Virus record (IMG/VR): IMGVR_UViG_3300032240_002285
Location: 35,746 to 99,745 of that record
Length of the DNA stretch: 64,000 bases
Direction: 5' to 3' (one strand)
Origin: a virus
Part shown: in pieces, positions 9,062 to 17,173 of the stretch
Layout of the letters: each line of letters opens with the position of its first letter
Numbering within the stretch: the first letter of the stretch is position 1
Program-made: the position numbers and the translations under genes
Notes under the pieces: model-generated
Database searches by the model: none
The model's input: the letters and a program-made list of their open reading frames with translations, nothing else
Told to the model about the DNA's origin: nothing

Positions 9062-9449
9062 ATACTACTTTTTGTTCAAATTCTAAAATCAAATCTCTTT
9101 CATAGAGTTTGTCTTTTATTTCTTTTTCGGTATTACCATATCGGAATACCAATCTTTTTTGGCCATTTTGGTCATCTTCTTCCCAAGCTAAAGCAACAAC
9201 ATCATCAATTGCATCTACCATAGAAAAAAAATCGGAGTTCTGAATCAATTCCAATTTTATATTAGTATTTCTCAGAACTCCAACTTTTTTAATGTATTGT
9301 AGTTCAGGTGGTGTTGGGTAACTGTTTGATGGTTTGTTATCCCATCCGTCACCCCACACATCTTCTAAACTATCAGAAAAAATAAACTCGTAAAGATTGT
9401 CTCCCTTATAATTAGGTCCTAAACCGTTTACGTAAGTTAAATAACTCAT
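9051..9449 (-). CDS. hypothetical protein, 132 aa
   Basis: Acidic soluble protein with an aromatic/Gly/Asp-rich segment SDSLEDVWGDGWDNKPSN near residues 28-45. It overlaps the following gene by 11 bp and the preceding one by 4 bp (ATGA), so it belongs to the terminase-side operon. Not recognised. Confidence 0.65.
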   Translation of the reverse strand: MSYLTYVNGLGPNYKGDNLYEFIFSDSLEDVWGDGWDNKPSNSYPTPPELQYIKKVGVLRNTNIKLELIQNSDFFSMVDAIDDVVALAWEEDDQNGQKRLVFRYGNTEKEIKDKLYERDLILEFEQKVVYEN

Positions 9450-10966
9450 AATATATTACCCTCTGGTGAAATCTTAACTTGTCCACCTTTGTTTTCAAAT
9501 ACTAAATTTTTCTTATTTGTAATTCCTACAAATTTAGAGTTAGAGTTTTCTTGTAAAAATTTCTTAGCAGCCATTTCTTGTTCGAATGTCTCAGTCATTG
9601 TTACAACTGTTTCCATAACTTTTTTAACTTGTAAGTTTTTTTGAGCTTTCTTTTCTTTGCTTTCTAAAATTTCTTTTTTTGAAGTTTCAAAATATTTTGA
9701 AATTACTTTGTCTACTTTAGATTCTCCGAATATACTATCTAAAATTGCCCCATTGTCAGATTTTTTAGCAGTTCTAACTTTGAATGGTTTACCATGTTTT
9801 TCTTTATACATGTTAAAGATTTTATTACCTAATTCCCCTTTACCAAACCATCCATGTTTTCCACCATATTTTTTTTCAAGTGATGGAAAATCTTCAAATT
9901 CTTCTTCATCATAATCAGAAAAAACATCTCCATGACTTTGAGCGTCTACGTCATCAAACCAACCATGTTCATCATCAAATGAACCAATCATTTTTGGTTT
10001 ACGAGTTGGTACGTGCCAGTTAGAGCCTTTCCCAAAGTTTCCTTCTTTTTCAGAATCAGACATATCAGATTCATCATCAGCAGCATTGAAGTAAAAATCT
10101 TCATCTACTTCACCTTCTACAGGTAAATCCATATCTGCTTGGATATCTTCTACTTCACTGTCGTCAGTTAAGTCTTCTCCACCCATGTCGTCACCACCTA
10201 AATCAACGCTATCTTTGTCAAATTTGTTTACGATATCTTCCTTATCTTCTTCTGATAATTCTTTTAAGTTTAATGAAGATAACACCATGTTAATAACATA
10301 CTTGATGTCTTCAGAAGTCATTCCTTCATTGTTATCCAGAACTCTAATTTTTTGTGTAAGTTTTCCAGTTAATTTTTGAATAGTTTTAAATGTAACTTGT
10401 TCGTCATCGTCTTCTTTCTCAGTTGCATCAATGTCAACATCTACATCAACATCATCCACCTCAGGTGCCAACTCGTCACCCATACCCATTTCATCTCCCA
10501 TTGGTGATGCAGGCAATTCAGGTGATGGTACTGCTGGAGGTGCTGCAGGTAATTCAGCAGCTGGTGCTGGTGCTTCAACCGCTGGCTTTGGAGTTTTTAA
10601 TGTAAATTTCTTTTGTTCACCATATAATGAAACACCTTCTTCATTTTCATTAATCCTATTCAATTCTCCTGCAACTAAATTTAATCTTTTTAATGCTTGA
10701 GAGTATGAAGAATAGTATTTTCTATTTTTCATTGGTTCAATGTAATCTGTCTCAGATTCAGAAATAGTTTTCTTGATGATATATCCTTGTCTTTCTCTAA
10801 CAATTTGATAGTTGTTACCATCAGCCAAAGAAACTGAAAACTCAGACTTTGAAGTTTCATTAATAGGTTGTGGAAGAGTTTCGTTGAAACGAGCGATTTC
10901 CATGATTCTATTTATCTTATCTTGGCCCTGTAACTTTTCACTTCCAATTGGTTTTAAATTTGCCAT
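9446..10966 (-). CDS. acidic virion-type protein, 506 aa
   Basis: N-terminal region of about 130 residues, followed by a Pro/Ala-rich linker (about 131-160), a long Asp/Glu-rich stretch, a segment with repeated HGWF motifs (HGWFDDVD, KHGWFGKG), and a C-terminal helical domain ending in FVGITNKKNLVFENKGG. PINETS near residues 35-40 is a possible prohead protease site. This modular acidic layout suggests a structural or internal head protein; inference from composition and context. The start lacks a class B motif. Confidence 0.6.
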   Translation of the reverse strand: MANLKPIGSEKLQGQDKINRIMEIARFNETLPQPINETSKSEFSVSLADGNNYQIVRERQGYIIKKTISESETDYIEPMKNRKYYSSYSQALKRLNLVAGELNRINENEEGVSLYGEQKKFTLKTPKPAVEAPAPAAELPAAPPAVPSPELPASPMGDEMGMGDELAPEVDDVDVDVDIDATEKEDDDEQVTFKTIQKLTGKLTQKIRVLDNNEGMTSEDIKYVINMVLSSLNLKELSEEDKEDIVNKFDKDSVDLGGDDMGGEDLTDDSEVEDIQADMDLPVEGEVDEDFYFNAADDESDMSDSEKEGNFGKGSNWHVPTRKPKMIGSFDDEHGWFDDVDAQSHGDVFSDYDEEEFEDFPSLEKKYGGKHGWFGKGELGNKIFNMYKEKHGKPFKVRTAKKSDNGAILDSIFGESKVDKVISKYFETSKKEILESKEKKAQKNLQVKKVMETVVTMTETFEQEMAAKKFLQENSNSKFVGITNKKNLVFENKGGQVKISPEGNIL

Positions 10967-10988
10967 ATCTTGTATTATTTATTTGTTT

Positions 10989-11774
10989 TTAATTGTTTAA
11001 TCCGTTGAATCCACCTAAGGCAACCGCATTTAATTGTATTAATTCTTGTGTACCGTCATTATTGGTATATACAGGGTAAGGTACTGTATTCATTGGTGGG
11101 GCTACATATGTTCCACCACTAAAACTACCTAACATATCAATTGTATATTGATATTGTGGATTCACACCTAATGGTTGATTTTGTAATAATGCATAATTGG
11201 CTGCAATTTCTTGTGCGGTTAATGCACCTCTATACAAATTTAAAGTATTAATTTGTCCATTAAATGCTCCTTCGTAGTTAGCAACTGAAAAAATTGTATT
11301 AGCAGAAATTATACAAGTTTTTGCACTAGTTGCATCTAATACACCATTTATATAAATTTTTGAGGTTGTACCATCGTTTGTTGCAACAAGGTAAACCCAT
11401 CCTGTATCATTTGCAGGAGTATTTGAAAACATTGATTGTCCTGCGGCAGTTTCCCATCTTACATCACCATCACGTAATTGTAGATTTAAATAATTTCCTC
11501 CTCCATTATATGAAAAAATTCCTTGTACTCCTGTAACACTATTGAATTTAAAATAAGTCTCAAGAGTGGCACCTGTAACACCACCTGTTCTAAAATTAGT
11601 TAATACTGTTGCTGATGTACCAGAACTTGTACTTCCGTTGAAGCTTAACTCAGGAATTGGATATTGATTTTGTGTTACATTTGATAATGTAATATTATAA
11701 CCATTACCAGATTCATCGTTCCACGTACTTGAAGTAGCATCTGACGCATTAAGCTTAAGTATAATCGTTGCCAT
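10989..11774 (-). CDS. LamG/concanavalin-like domain protein, 261 aa
   Basis: About 200 N-terminal residues form a LamG-type jelly-roll: NASDATSSTWNDESGNGYN, LSFNGSTSSG, ATLETYFKFNS, WVYLVATNDGTTSKIYINGVL, FNGQINTLNLYRGALTAQEIAANY. Such domains bind carbohydrate and decorate phage heads or fibres. The C-terminal 60 residues are Pro/Tyr/Gly rich. No signal peptide, consistent with a virion protein assembled in the cytoplasm. A related domain occurs in the 671-aa protein at 17174. A class B motif lies 13 nt upstream. Confidence 0.75.
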   Translation of the reverse strand: MATIILKLNASDATSSTWNDESGNGYNITLSNVTQNQYPIPELSFNGSTSSGTSATVLTNFRTGGVTGATLETYFKFNSVTGVQGIFSYNGGGNYLNLQLRDGDVRWETAAGQSMFSNTPANDTGWVYLVATNDGTTSKIYINGVLDATSAKTCIISANTIFSVANYEGAFNGQINTLNLYRGALTAQEIAANYALLQNQPLGVNPQYQYTIDMLGSFSGGTYVAPPMNTVPYPVYTNNDGTQELIQLNAVALGGFNGLNN

Positions 11775-11787
11775 CTATTTTTTTCTT

Positions 11788-11795
11788 TATAAATA
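11788..11795 (-). promoter_or_regulatory. class B motif TATTTATA upstream of LamG gene
   Basis: Perfect 8-mer on the minus strand, 13 nt before the ATG at 11774. Confidence 0.55.
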
Positions 11796-11818
11796 TATGA
11801 TTAGTAGGAATAATTTAA

Positions 11819-12544
11819 TTATTCAGTTATAGTTCTTTCAATTGAAAGTTCTTTATCTACCTCTTTGTTTGCGGTATCAAATAATTTTTGAATGTGTCCT
11901 GACCTTCTTAGGAATTTAAAAACTAAATTTTCATAAGATAATTCACCATCAGTTTCTAATCCAGACTTCCTATAATCTTTTAATTTAGTTTTGATTTTTT
12001 CTAAATCTTTTTCCTCTTCAATTGCCGAATCAATTTTTTCAGTCCAATTTTTTATCTTTTTTTCCAATATTTTTTTGTCAACATTGTTCTTGAATTTTTC
12101 GGGTTCACTAACCCATTCGTTATTCATTACTGAATAAACTCCTGAACTATAGTGTTCTTCTTCAACATCTTGGGCATACAATTCAACATCATATCCATAA
12201 ATTCTAATATTATGTTTGTCGTTGAATACTTGTTTTTTTAAATTGAACAACTCTTTATATAACTCCGCATCATTTTCATATTGTTGTAAATCAACAAGAA
12301 CATGTAAATCAAAATCAGAAAACTCCGACCAATTATAATTTGCCAAAGAACCAGTCAAAACAATATCCTCAACGAAAACGTCTTCACCCAAATATTCTAT
12401 AAATTTTTCCGCAATGCGTAAAAGAGTTTCCCTAACCTTGGGTATCATGACCGCTTTATCAGGGTTTTCAGGATTTTCCCATACTTTTGGATTTAAAGTT
12501 TCTTTAACAGAAAAACTATCAAGAATTTTTTGGAAATTACTCAT
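11819..12544 (-). CDS. nucleotidyltransferase-like protein, 241 aa
   Basis: The central motif VLTGSLANYNWSEFSDFDLHV (roughly residues 62-82) has the GS...DxD arrangement of the nucleotidyltransferase superfamily, with a later acidic VELYAQ. The C-terminal 90 residues are helical and charged. The substrate could be a nucleotide, RNA end or protein; the sequence does not say. The N-terminus MSNFQKILDSFSVKE resembles the amphipathic starts of other candidate packaged proteins here. The class B motif ends only 4 nt before the ATG, so the mRNA may be nearly leaderless. Confidence 0.7.
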   Translation of the reverse strand: MSNFQKILDSFSVKETLNPKVWENPENPDKAVMIPKVRETLLRIAEKFIEYLGEDVFVEDIVLTGSLANYNWSEFSDFDLHVLVDLQQYENDAELYKELFNLKKQVFNDKHNIRIYGYDVELYAQDVEEEHYSSGVYSVMNNEWVSEPEKFKNNVDKKILEKKIKNWTEKIDSAIEEEKDLEKIKTKLKDYRKSGLETDGELSYENLVFKFLRRSGHIQKLFDTANKEVDKELSIERTITE

Positions 12545-12548
12545 ACAT

Positions 12549-12556
12549 TATAAATA
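12549..12556 (-). promoter_or_regulatory. class B motif TATTTATA
   Basis: Perfect 8-mer on the minus strand, only 4 nt from the ATG at 12544. Confidence 0.55.
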
Positions 12557-12565
12557 GTACAAATA

Positions 12566-12808
12566 CTATACTTTTTTGTATGAATATTTTTTTGATATTT
12601 CTGCAATGAAGAATTTACCTTGTGATTCGGCCTTTCTGAATTGTGTGTAGACATTATGAGGTACGTCACTGTACTCATATTTTAATCCATTATTGAACTC
12701 AGTAACTAACTTTTTTGTTTCAACGTCGTACTCTGTTCTCTTAATGTTTGACGATTTAATTTCATTCAAAATCTTCGTCCCCTTGATTTCCTCCTTCGTG
12801 ATACCCAT
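12566..12808 (-). CDS. KTSC domain protein, 80 aa
   Basis: The C-terminal 60 residues match the KTSC pattern: SSNIKRTEYDVETKKLVTEF, NGLKYEYSDVP, then F.KAESQGKFF and a terminal Y. KTSC is a small beta domain found alone or fused to lysyl-tRNA synthetase-like proteins; its role is unknown. The start lies within the preceding gene (47-bp overlap in another frame), which suggests translational coupling. Confidence 0.75.
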   Translation of the reverse strand: MGITKEEIKGTKILNEIKSSNIKRTEYDVETKKLVTEFNNGLKYEYSDVPHNVYTQFRKAESQGKFFIAEISKKYSYKKV

Positions 12809-13100
12809 TTTCGCTTAGTGGTGTTAACTCGTTAATTTTTTGTAGTAGTGGTTTAATATACTCTTGTAATTCCGCTCTACTAACTTCAAAACCATAAGCA
12901 TTAACTTGATTTAATAAAGCGTTCATGGAACTTTGAAATCTTTTTTGTAACATAAACATTCCATTAGTATATGTTGGTGGGTCAACTAAATTGGCTTCAC
13001 TAAATCCTATTTCTTGAAAATGTTTTCTTAACTCAAGATAAATCTCGAGTAATTCTTTTGTTCCCAAACTATCGTTTAAAAATTTTTCAAATGGTTTCAT
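12762..13100 (-). CDS. hypothetical helical protein, 112 aa
   Basis: Helical protein starting MKPFEKFLNDSLG. Not recognised. It overlaps the KTSC gene by 47 bp and has a class B motif only 3 nt before its ATG. Confidence 0.6.
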   Translation of the reverse strand: MKPFEKFLNDSLGTKELLEIYLELRKHFQEIGFSEANLVDPPTYTNGMFMLQKRFQSSMNALLNQVNAYGFEVSRAELQEYIKPLLQKINELTPLSENGYHEGGNQGDEDFE

Positions 13101-13103
13101 GAA

Positions 13104-13111
13104 TATAAATA
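13104..13111 (-). promoter_or_regulatory. class B motif TATTTATA
   Basis: Perfect 8-mer on the minus strand, 3 nt before the ATG at 13100. Confidence 0.55.
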
Positions 13112-13138
13112 CAAAACCCCCACCAAATGGTGAGGGTT
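13112..13138 (-). terminator. rho-independent terminator, copy 1 of a duplicated sequence
   Basis: Stem CCCTCACC/GGTGGGGG with loop ATTT, followed by a T-run on the minus strand. It ends the 198-aa gene. The core is identical to the terminator at 13782-13807. Confidence 0.85.
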
Positions 13139-13152
13139 ATACTTTTAACTTA

Positions 13153-13749
13153 TTACTTTTTTTGTTTTATTTCGTTTAGTATATTCACAGGGATAATTGT
13201 TCCTACTGAATACGTTGACCCTTCAGGCGCTTGTGTTACTGATGTTTCACCAGATTTAACACTGACCGCTCTACGTAATGGAATTGCCGCTTCGTTAAGT
13301 GGACCATAACATTCAGCTAGTTCAGTACCATTAACTGATTTAATAACCTTACACGGCATACAGAACATATTGCTCATTTGAGTTGTTGGTTCGTCACCAA
13401 TTACAAATGTACGACTTACTGTAGGTGAAGTTTCCCAAGTTGGAGCTTGTGGTACTTCATCATAATACCAAAAGAATGACCATACAGTATTTTCTGTACC
13501 ATCAGGTGATTCAGATGGGTTCGGAACCAATTTAAGATTTGCAATTGATGGTCCATTCATTACAGGGCATATAGAACGCCCTTCTTGGAATTTCTTACCT
13601 TGTACTGTAATCATCTTACCTGTAGGAACCGCGCCTGAAGCTCCACAAAATGCAAACTTACCTTTATAAATGTTCAATGCCTTTTCAATTTTTTTTTCAC
13701 GTTTGTTAAGACCCAAAAAAGTTAAAATGTTTGATAATATTTTTTTCAT
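13153..13749 (-). CDS. hypothetical protein, 198 aa
   Basis: N-terminal basic helix (KKILSNILTFLGLNKREKKIEKAL) followed by a predominantly beta region with Gly, Pro and Cys (CGASGAVPTGKM, CMPCKVIKS). It might be a baseplate or tail-associated protein, but no motif confirms this. It stands alone between a class B motif and its own terminator, so it forms a single-gene transcription unit. Confidence 0.6.
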   Translation of the reverse strand: MKKILSNILTFLGLNKREKKIEKALNIYKGKFAFCGASGAVPTGKMITVQGKKFQEGRSICPVMNGPSIANLKLVPNPSESPDGTENTVWSFFWYYDEVPQAPTWETSPTVSRTFVIGDEPTTQMSNMFCMPCKVIKSVNGTELAECYGPLNEAAIPLRRAVSVKSGETSVTQAPEGSTYSVGTIIPVNILNEIKQKK

Positions 13750-13762
13750 AATTTTGTTTTAT

Positions 13763-13770
13763 TATAAATA
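13763..13770 (-). promoter_or_regulatory. class B motif TATTTATA
   Basis: Perfect 8-mer on the minus strand, 13 nt before the ATG at 13749. Confidence 0.55.
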
Positions 13771-13781
13771 TCTTTGTAATT

Positions 13782-13807
13782 AAAAACCCCCACCAAATGG
13801 TGAGGGT
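13782..13807 (-). terminator. rho-independent terminator, copy 2 of a duplicated sequence
   Basis: Same stem and loop as 13112-13138 with a T-run on the minus strand; it ends the UVR-motif gene. Confidence 0.85.
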
Positions 13808-13814
13808 CTGTAAA

Positions 13815-14195
13815 TTACTTTAGTTTTCTTAATTGGTCTCTGATTTCAATAGACCTTTCAAAATTCTGTTCTTGTATTGATTGTTTTAATTCTTGTTCAA
13901 GTTTTTCAATTGTTTCTTGATTAGTTTCTAAATTTTTGATTTTATCTCTAAGAGAAACCGCTAATTCAAAATTTTCATTTTCAATTGCATTTTCAAGTTG
14001 TGATTTTAGTTTTTCAATACTGCCGTTTGAGTTAGTGTCTGAAGGTTTGTTACTCCAGTAGTGAGTTGTGATTTTAGTTGTTCCGTCAGGGGATGTTCTG
14101 GTTTGACTTTTCCATTCACCAGGAACATTAAATTGTTCAAACATTTCATCAAATATTCTGAACATGTCATTGTAGTTTCTTCTGTTTCCAAACAT
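13815..14195 (-). CDS. UVR-motif protein, 126 aa (possible Clp adaptor)
   Basis: The C-terminal half carries two tandem UVR motifs: IEKLKSQLENAIENENFELA.SLRDKI (about 60-86) and LEQELKQSIQEQNFERSIE with IRDQL (about 98-124). UVR motifs mediate protein contacts in UvrB/UvrC, in McsA and in the middle region of ClpC. The N-terminal 55 residues are unlike known adaptors. The gene is divergent from the Clp-type ATPase, whose own middle region also carries a UVR-like helix pair, so it may be an adaptor or regulator of that ATPase. That role is inference. Confidence 0.7.
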   Translation of the reverse strand: MFGNRRNYNDMFRIFDEMFEQFNVPGEWKSQTRTSPDGTTKITTHYWSNKPSDTNSNGSIEKLKSQLENAIENENFELAVSLRDKIKNLETNQETIEKLEQELKQSIQEQNFERSIEIRDQLRKLK

Positions 14196-14406
14196 AATAT
14201 TAATTTTTTAATTTAAGATTTATTATTTATCTTTGTCTTATCAAAAATAGTACCAACCAAGGTTTTATCTTATATAATTATAGAAATAATTTACAACCTG
14301 TCAATATGTCAGTATATTTTTATTTAATAAAAAAAAGTATGACAATTTGACAAAATGTTTGGCAAAGTACGAAATTTGTTAGACCTTTGTTAAAACTTAT
14401 AAGAAT

Positions 14407-16422
14407 ATGAACGACTTAATGGACGACGACGACAAAATGATGAGCAAAAAGCAAAAAGCATCCACCGAAAGCAGTACACCTGTTTTGGACAACTTTAGCC
14501 GCGACTTAAATAAACTTGCAACTGAAGGTAAACTTGACCCTGTAATTGGTCGTGAAAAAGAAATTTTGAGAATCGCTCAAATCTTATCTCGTAGAAAGAA
14601 AAATAACCCTATCATCATCGGAGAACCTGGTTGTGGTAAAACCGCTCTGGTTGAAGGTTTGGCAATCAAAATTGTTAACGGGGAGTGTCCTCGTAATTTA
14701 CTTGACAAACGAATTGTTAACTTAGACTTAACTTCAGTTGTTGCAGGTACAAAGTACCGTGGACAATTTGAGGAGAGAATGAAAGTTATAATTGAAGAAC
14801 TTCAAGCGAATCCTAACATAATTGTGTTTATTGATGAGATTCATACTTTGGTTGGCTCAGGTAACTCCTCAGGTTCTATGGATGGTTCAAACATCTTCAA
14901 ACCAGCTTTATCTCGTGGAGAACTTCAATGTATTGGAGCAACTACATTAGATGAGTTCCGTAAGAACATTGAAAAGGATGGAGCGTTAGAACGTAGATTC
15001 CAAAAAGTAATTGTAGATGCATCTACAGTAGTGGAGACAATTCAAATTTTGAAAAACGTTCGTGACAAGTATGAAGATTTTCACAAGGTATCTTATAGTG
15101 ATGAGGTTATTGAAACTTGTGTAAAACTTGCTGACCGTTACATTACTGACCGTGAGTTTCCTGATAAAGCATTTGATATCTTGGATGAGGTTGGGGCTAG
15201 AATGCAGACTGAGTTAAAAGTTCCTGAGGCTATTGAAGAACTTAAACGTCAGGCAGCAGACATCAAGACTCAAAAATTAGATGTGGTTAAGAAACAAAAC
15301 TACGAACAAGCAGCAGAACTTAGAGATAAGGAAAAGAAGTTGTTGATTAAACTTGAAACTGAGAAGGCTAAGTTTGAAGAAAGAATGTCTAAAGACAAAC
15401 AAAAGATTACACTTGAGAGTGTTTATGATGTTGTGTCTAATATGACTAAGATTCCTGTCAACAAGATGAATGCGGATGACTCCAAAGCTCTAATGAACTT
15501 GGACAAAGAATTAATGGGTAAAGTAATTGGTCAAGACGCGGCTGTCGTTAAGATTGCTAAATCTATCAAACGTAATCGTCTTGGTATCAACAACCCTAAT
15601 CGTCCTATCGGGTCATTTGTGTTCTTAGGTTCAACAGGTGTTGGTAAGACTCACTTAGCTAAGGAATTGGCGAAAGAAATGTTTGGTAGTGAAGACTCAT
15701 TAATCCGTGTGGATATGTCAGAGTACCAAGAAAAACATACAGTATCCAAATTGGTCGGAGCGCCTCCAGGCTACGTTGGTTATGAAGAAGGCGGATTGTT
15801 GACTGAGAAAGTTAAGAACAAACCATATTCGGTTATCTTATTTGATGAGGTTGAAAAAGCACACAAAGACGTGTTCACAATCTTACTTCAAATTATGGAT
15901 GACGGTCACGTAACAGATAGTTTAGGTAGAAAGATTAACTTCAAGAATACCTTAATTATCCTAACTTCAAACTTAGGTGTTAAGAAGCTACAAGACTTTG
16001 GTACTGGTATCGGGTTTTCAAGCTCCACTTATGGTGAAGAAGAAATGAAGAAAGAAATCTTAATGAAAGAAATGAAAAATTTCTTCTCACCTGAATTTAT
16101 CAACCGTATTGACGATACGATTGTATTCAACTCTTTAACAAACGACGATATTAAAAAAATCACCGAAATTGAACTTAAGAAGTTGGTTTCCCGTTTAGAA
16201 GAAATGAAATACAAAATCTCTTACGATGAGACTTTAGTTGATTACTTATCTAAAGTTGGTTATGATGAATTATACGGAGCACGACCATTGAAGAGAGCTA
16301 TTCAAGACAAAGTTGAAGACTTGTTATCTGATGAAGTATTAACAGGTAAGATTGTTGAAGGTAAGACTTATGTCCTGAAAGTGGTTGACGAAAATGTAGT
16401 TATTCAGAAAAAAGGTAGGTAG
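14407..16422 (+). CDS. ClpA/ClpC-type double AAA+ ATPase lacking the N-domain
   Basis: An unfoldase of 671 aa with two AAA+ modules. D1 Walker A is GEPGCGKT (73-80) with Walker B VFIDEIH; D2 Walker A is GSTGVGKT (408-415) with ILFDEVEKAH. Between them, a UVR-like helix pair (KKQNYEQAAELRDKEKK) marks it as ClpC-like. The IGF tripeptide (535-537) sits where ClpA/ClpC/ClpX carry the loop that docks on ClpP. The usual N-terminal Clp repeat domain is absent and replaced by about 25 acidic/basic residues. A ClpP with an intact triad lies at 38272. Gene symbol withheld because ClpA and ClpC cannot be separated with certainty. Confidence 0.93.
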   Translation: MNDLMDDDDKMMSKKQKASTESSTPVLDNFSRDLNKLATEGKLDPVIGREKEILRIAQILSRRKKNNPIIIGEPGCGKTALVEGLAIKIVNGECPRNLLDKRIVNLDLTSVVAGTKYRGQFEERMKVIIEELQANPNIIVFIDEIHTLVGSGNSSGSMDGSNIFKPALSRGELQCIGATTLDEFRKNIEKDGALERRFQKVIVDASTVVETIQILKNVRDKYEDFHKVSYSDEVIETCVKLADRYITDREFPDKAFDILDEVGARMQTELKVPEAIEELKRQAADIKTQKLDVVKKQNYEQAAELRDKEKKLLIKLETEKAKFEERMSKDKQKITLESVYDVVSNMTKIPVNKMNADDSKALMNLDKELMGKVIGQDAAVVKIAKSIKRNRLGINNPNRPIGSFVFLGSTGVGKTHLAKELAKEMFGSEDSLIRVDMSEYQEKHTVSKLVGAPPGYVGYEEGGLLTEKVKNKPYSVILFDEVEKAHKDVFTILLQIMDDGHVTDSLGRKINFKNTLIILTSNLGVKKLQDFGTGIGFSSSTYGEEEMKKEILMKEMKNFFSPEFINRIDDTIVFNSLTNDDIKKITEIELKKLVSRLEEMKYKISYDETLVDYLSKVGYDELYGARPLKRAIQDKVEDLLSDEVLTGKIVEGKTYVLKVVDENVVIQKKGR

Positions 16423-16426
16423 TAAT

Positions 16427-16457
16427 AAAAGGGAGGAATTTATTTCTCCCTTTTTTT
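16427..16457 (+). terminator. rho-independent terminator after Clp ATPase
   Basis: Stem AAAGGGAG/CTCCCTTT followed by a T-run, starting 5 bp after the stop codon. Confidence 0.9.
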
Positions 16458-16458
16458 A

Positions 16459-16466
16459 TATTTATC
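16459..16466 (+). promoter_or_regulatory. class B motif (TATTTATC variant)
   Basis: Directly follows the Clp terminator T-run and ends 4 nt before the zincin ATG at 16471. Confidence 0.5.
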
Positions 16467-16470
16467 TATA

Positions 16471-17124
16471 ATGATAAATTTAATTCGTAAAATTTTATTG
16501 GAAGAAACTAAAGATGAATCTAACTTTGATAGATTACTCAATAAATTCAAAAAAAATTTCCCCGATGAATTAAAATCTAAGGCAGATGCCATCAAAAACT
16601 TTGTAGTTAATTACGTTAAAGAAAAAGGGTATACTATTAAATTTTTAAATTCTTGTAGTACAGGTTTTAGTGGTGTCAGAACAAAAAATCAAATTATTAT
16701 TTGCTCACCAGCAAATATGCATACCATAGGTGATTTTCTTTACACTATTTTTCATGAAATAAGACATGAACAACAACTAACTGAATTCAAAGAAAAAAAT
16801 CCTTTAACAGATTATGATTTAGAGGATTTTGAAACTCTATACAAACAATATTGGGATATGGAATTGGATGCTGATAAGTTTGGTAAAGAAATGATTGCAA
16901 AACTTGTAATGGCTTTAGATATACCATTAGATTTTGCAAAACAACAATTTAATTTGTCACTATACATAAAACAATACCCCTTTATGTCAGAAGTAATCAA
17001 GCGTAATATCAAAACAATTATTGAACAAATTAAAGAACTAAAAAATGCTGGAATAGAATTCACAGATATTCAAGACCATCCAATCGTAAAACGTCATTTG
17101 GATAAGTTAGAAAACTTTTTATAA
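16471..17124 (+). CDS. predicted zinc metallopeptidase (HExxH), 217 aa
   Basis: FHEIRHEQQ gives HExxH at residues 95-99. It is followed about 32 residues later by DMELDADKFG, the downstream Glu/Asp segment typical of small zincins with a DADxFG helix. It has no signal peptide, so it acts in the cytoplasm or inside the virion. The N-terminus MINLIRKILLEETKDES contains LLE followed by E, a candidate prohead protease site, so the enzyme may be packaged in the head. The substrate is unknown. It has its own class B motif. Confidence 0.75.
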   Translation: MINLIRKILLEETKDESNFDRLLNKFKKNFPDELKSKADAIKNFVVNYVKEKGYTIKFLNSCSTGFSGVRTKNQIIICSPANMHTIGDFLYTIFHEIRHEQQLTEFKEKNPLTDYDLEDFETLYKQYWDMELDADKFGKEMIAKLVMALDIPLDFAKQQFNLSLYIKQYPFMSEVIKRNIKTIIEQIKELKNAGIEFTDIQDHPIVKRHLDKLENFL

Positions 17125-17137
17125 TATAAATTTTCTT

Positions 17138-17162
17138 TATTTATAACTCATCGGTATTTATT
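17138..17162 (+). promoter_or_regulatory. two class B motifs (TATTTATA and TATTTATT)
   Basis: 17138-17145 is a perfect 8-mer and 17155-17162 a variant; the second ends 11 nt before the ATG at 17174. Confidence 0.5.
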
Positions 17163-17173
17163 GTTAAAATTCA

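Noticed and set aside
14196-14406. Class A promoter between the UVR gene and the Clp ATPase
   Set aside because: TTGACA-like and TTTG-containing stretches exist, but none has the TAnnTTTG core at 19-20 nt from a TTG; the divergent region surely holds promoters that I cannot place.
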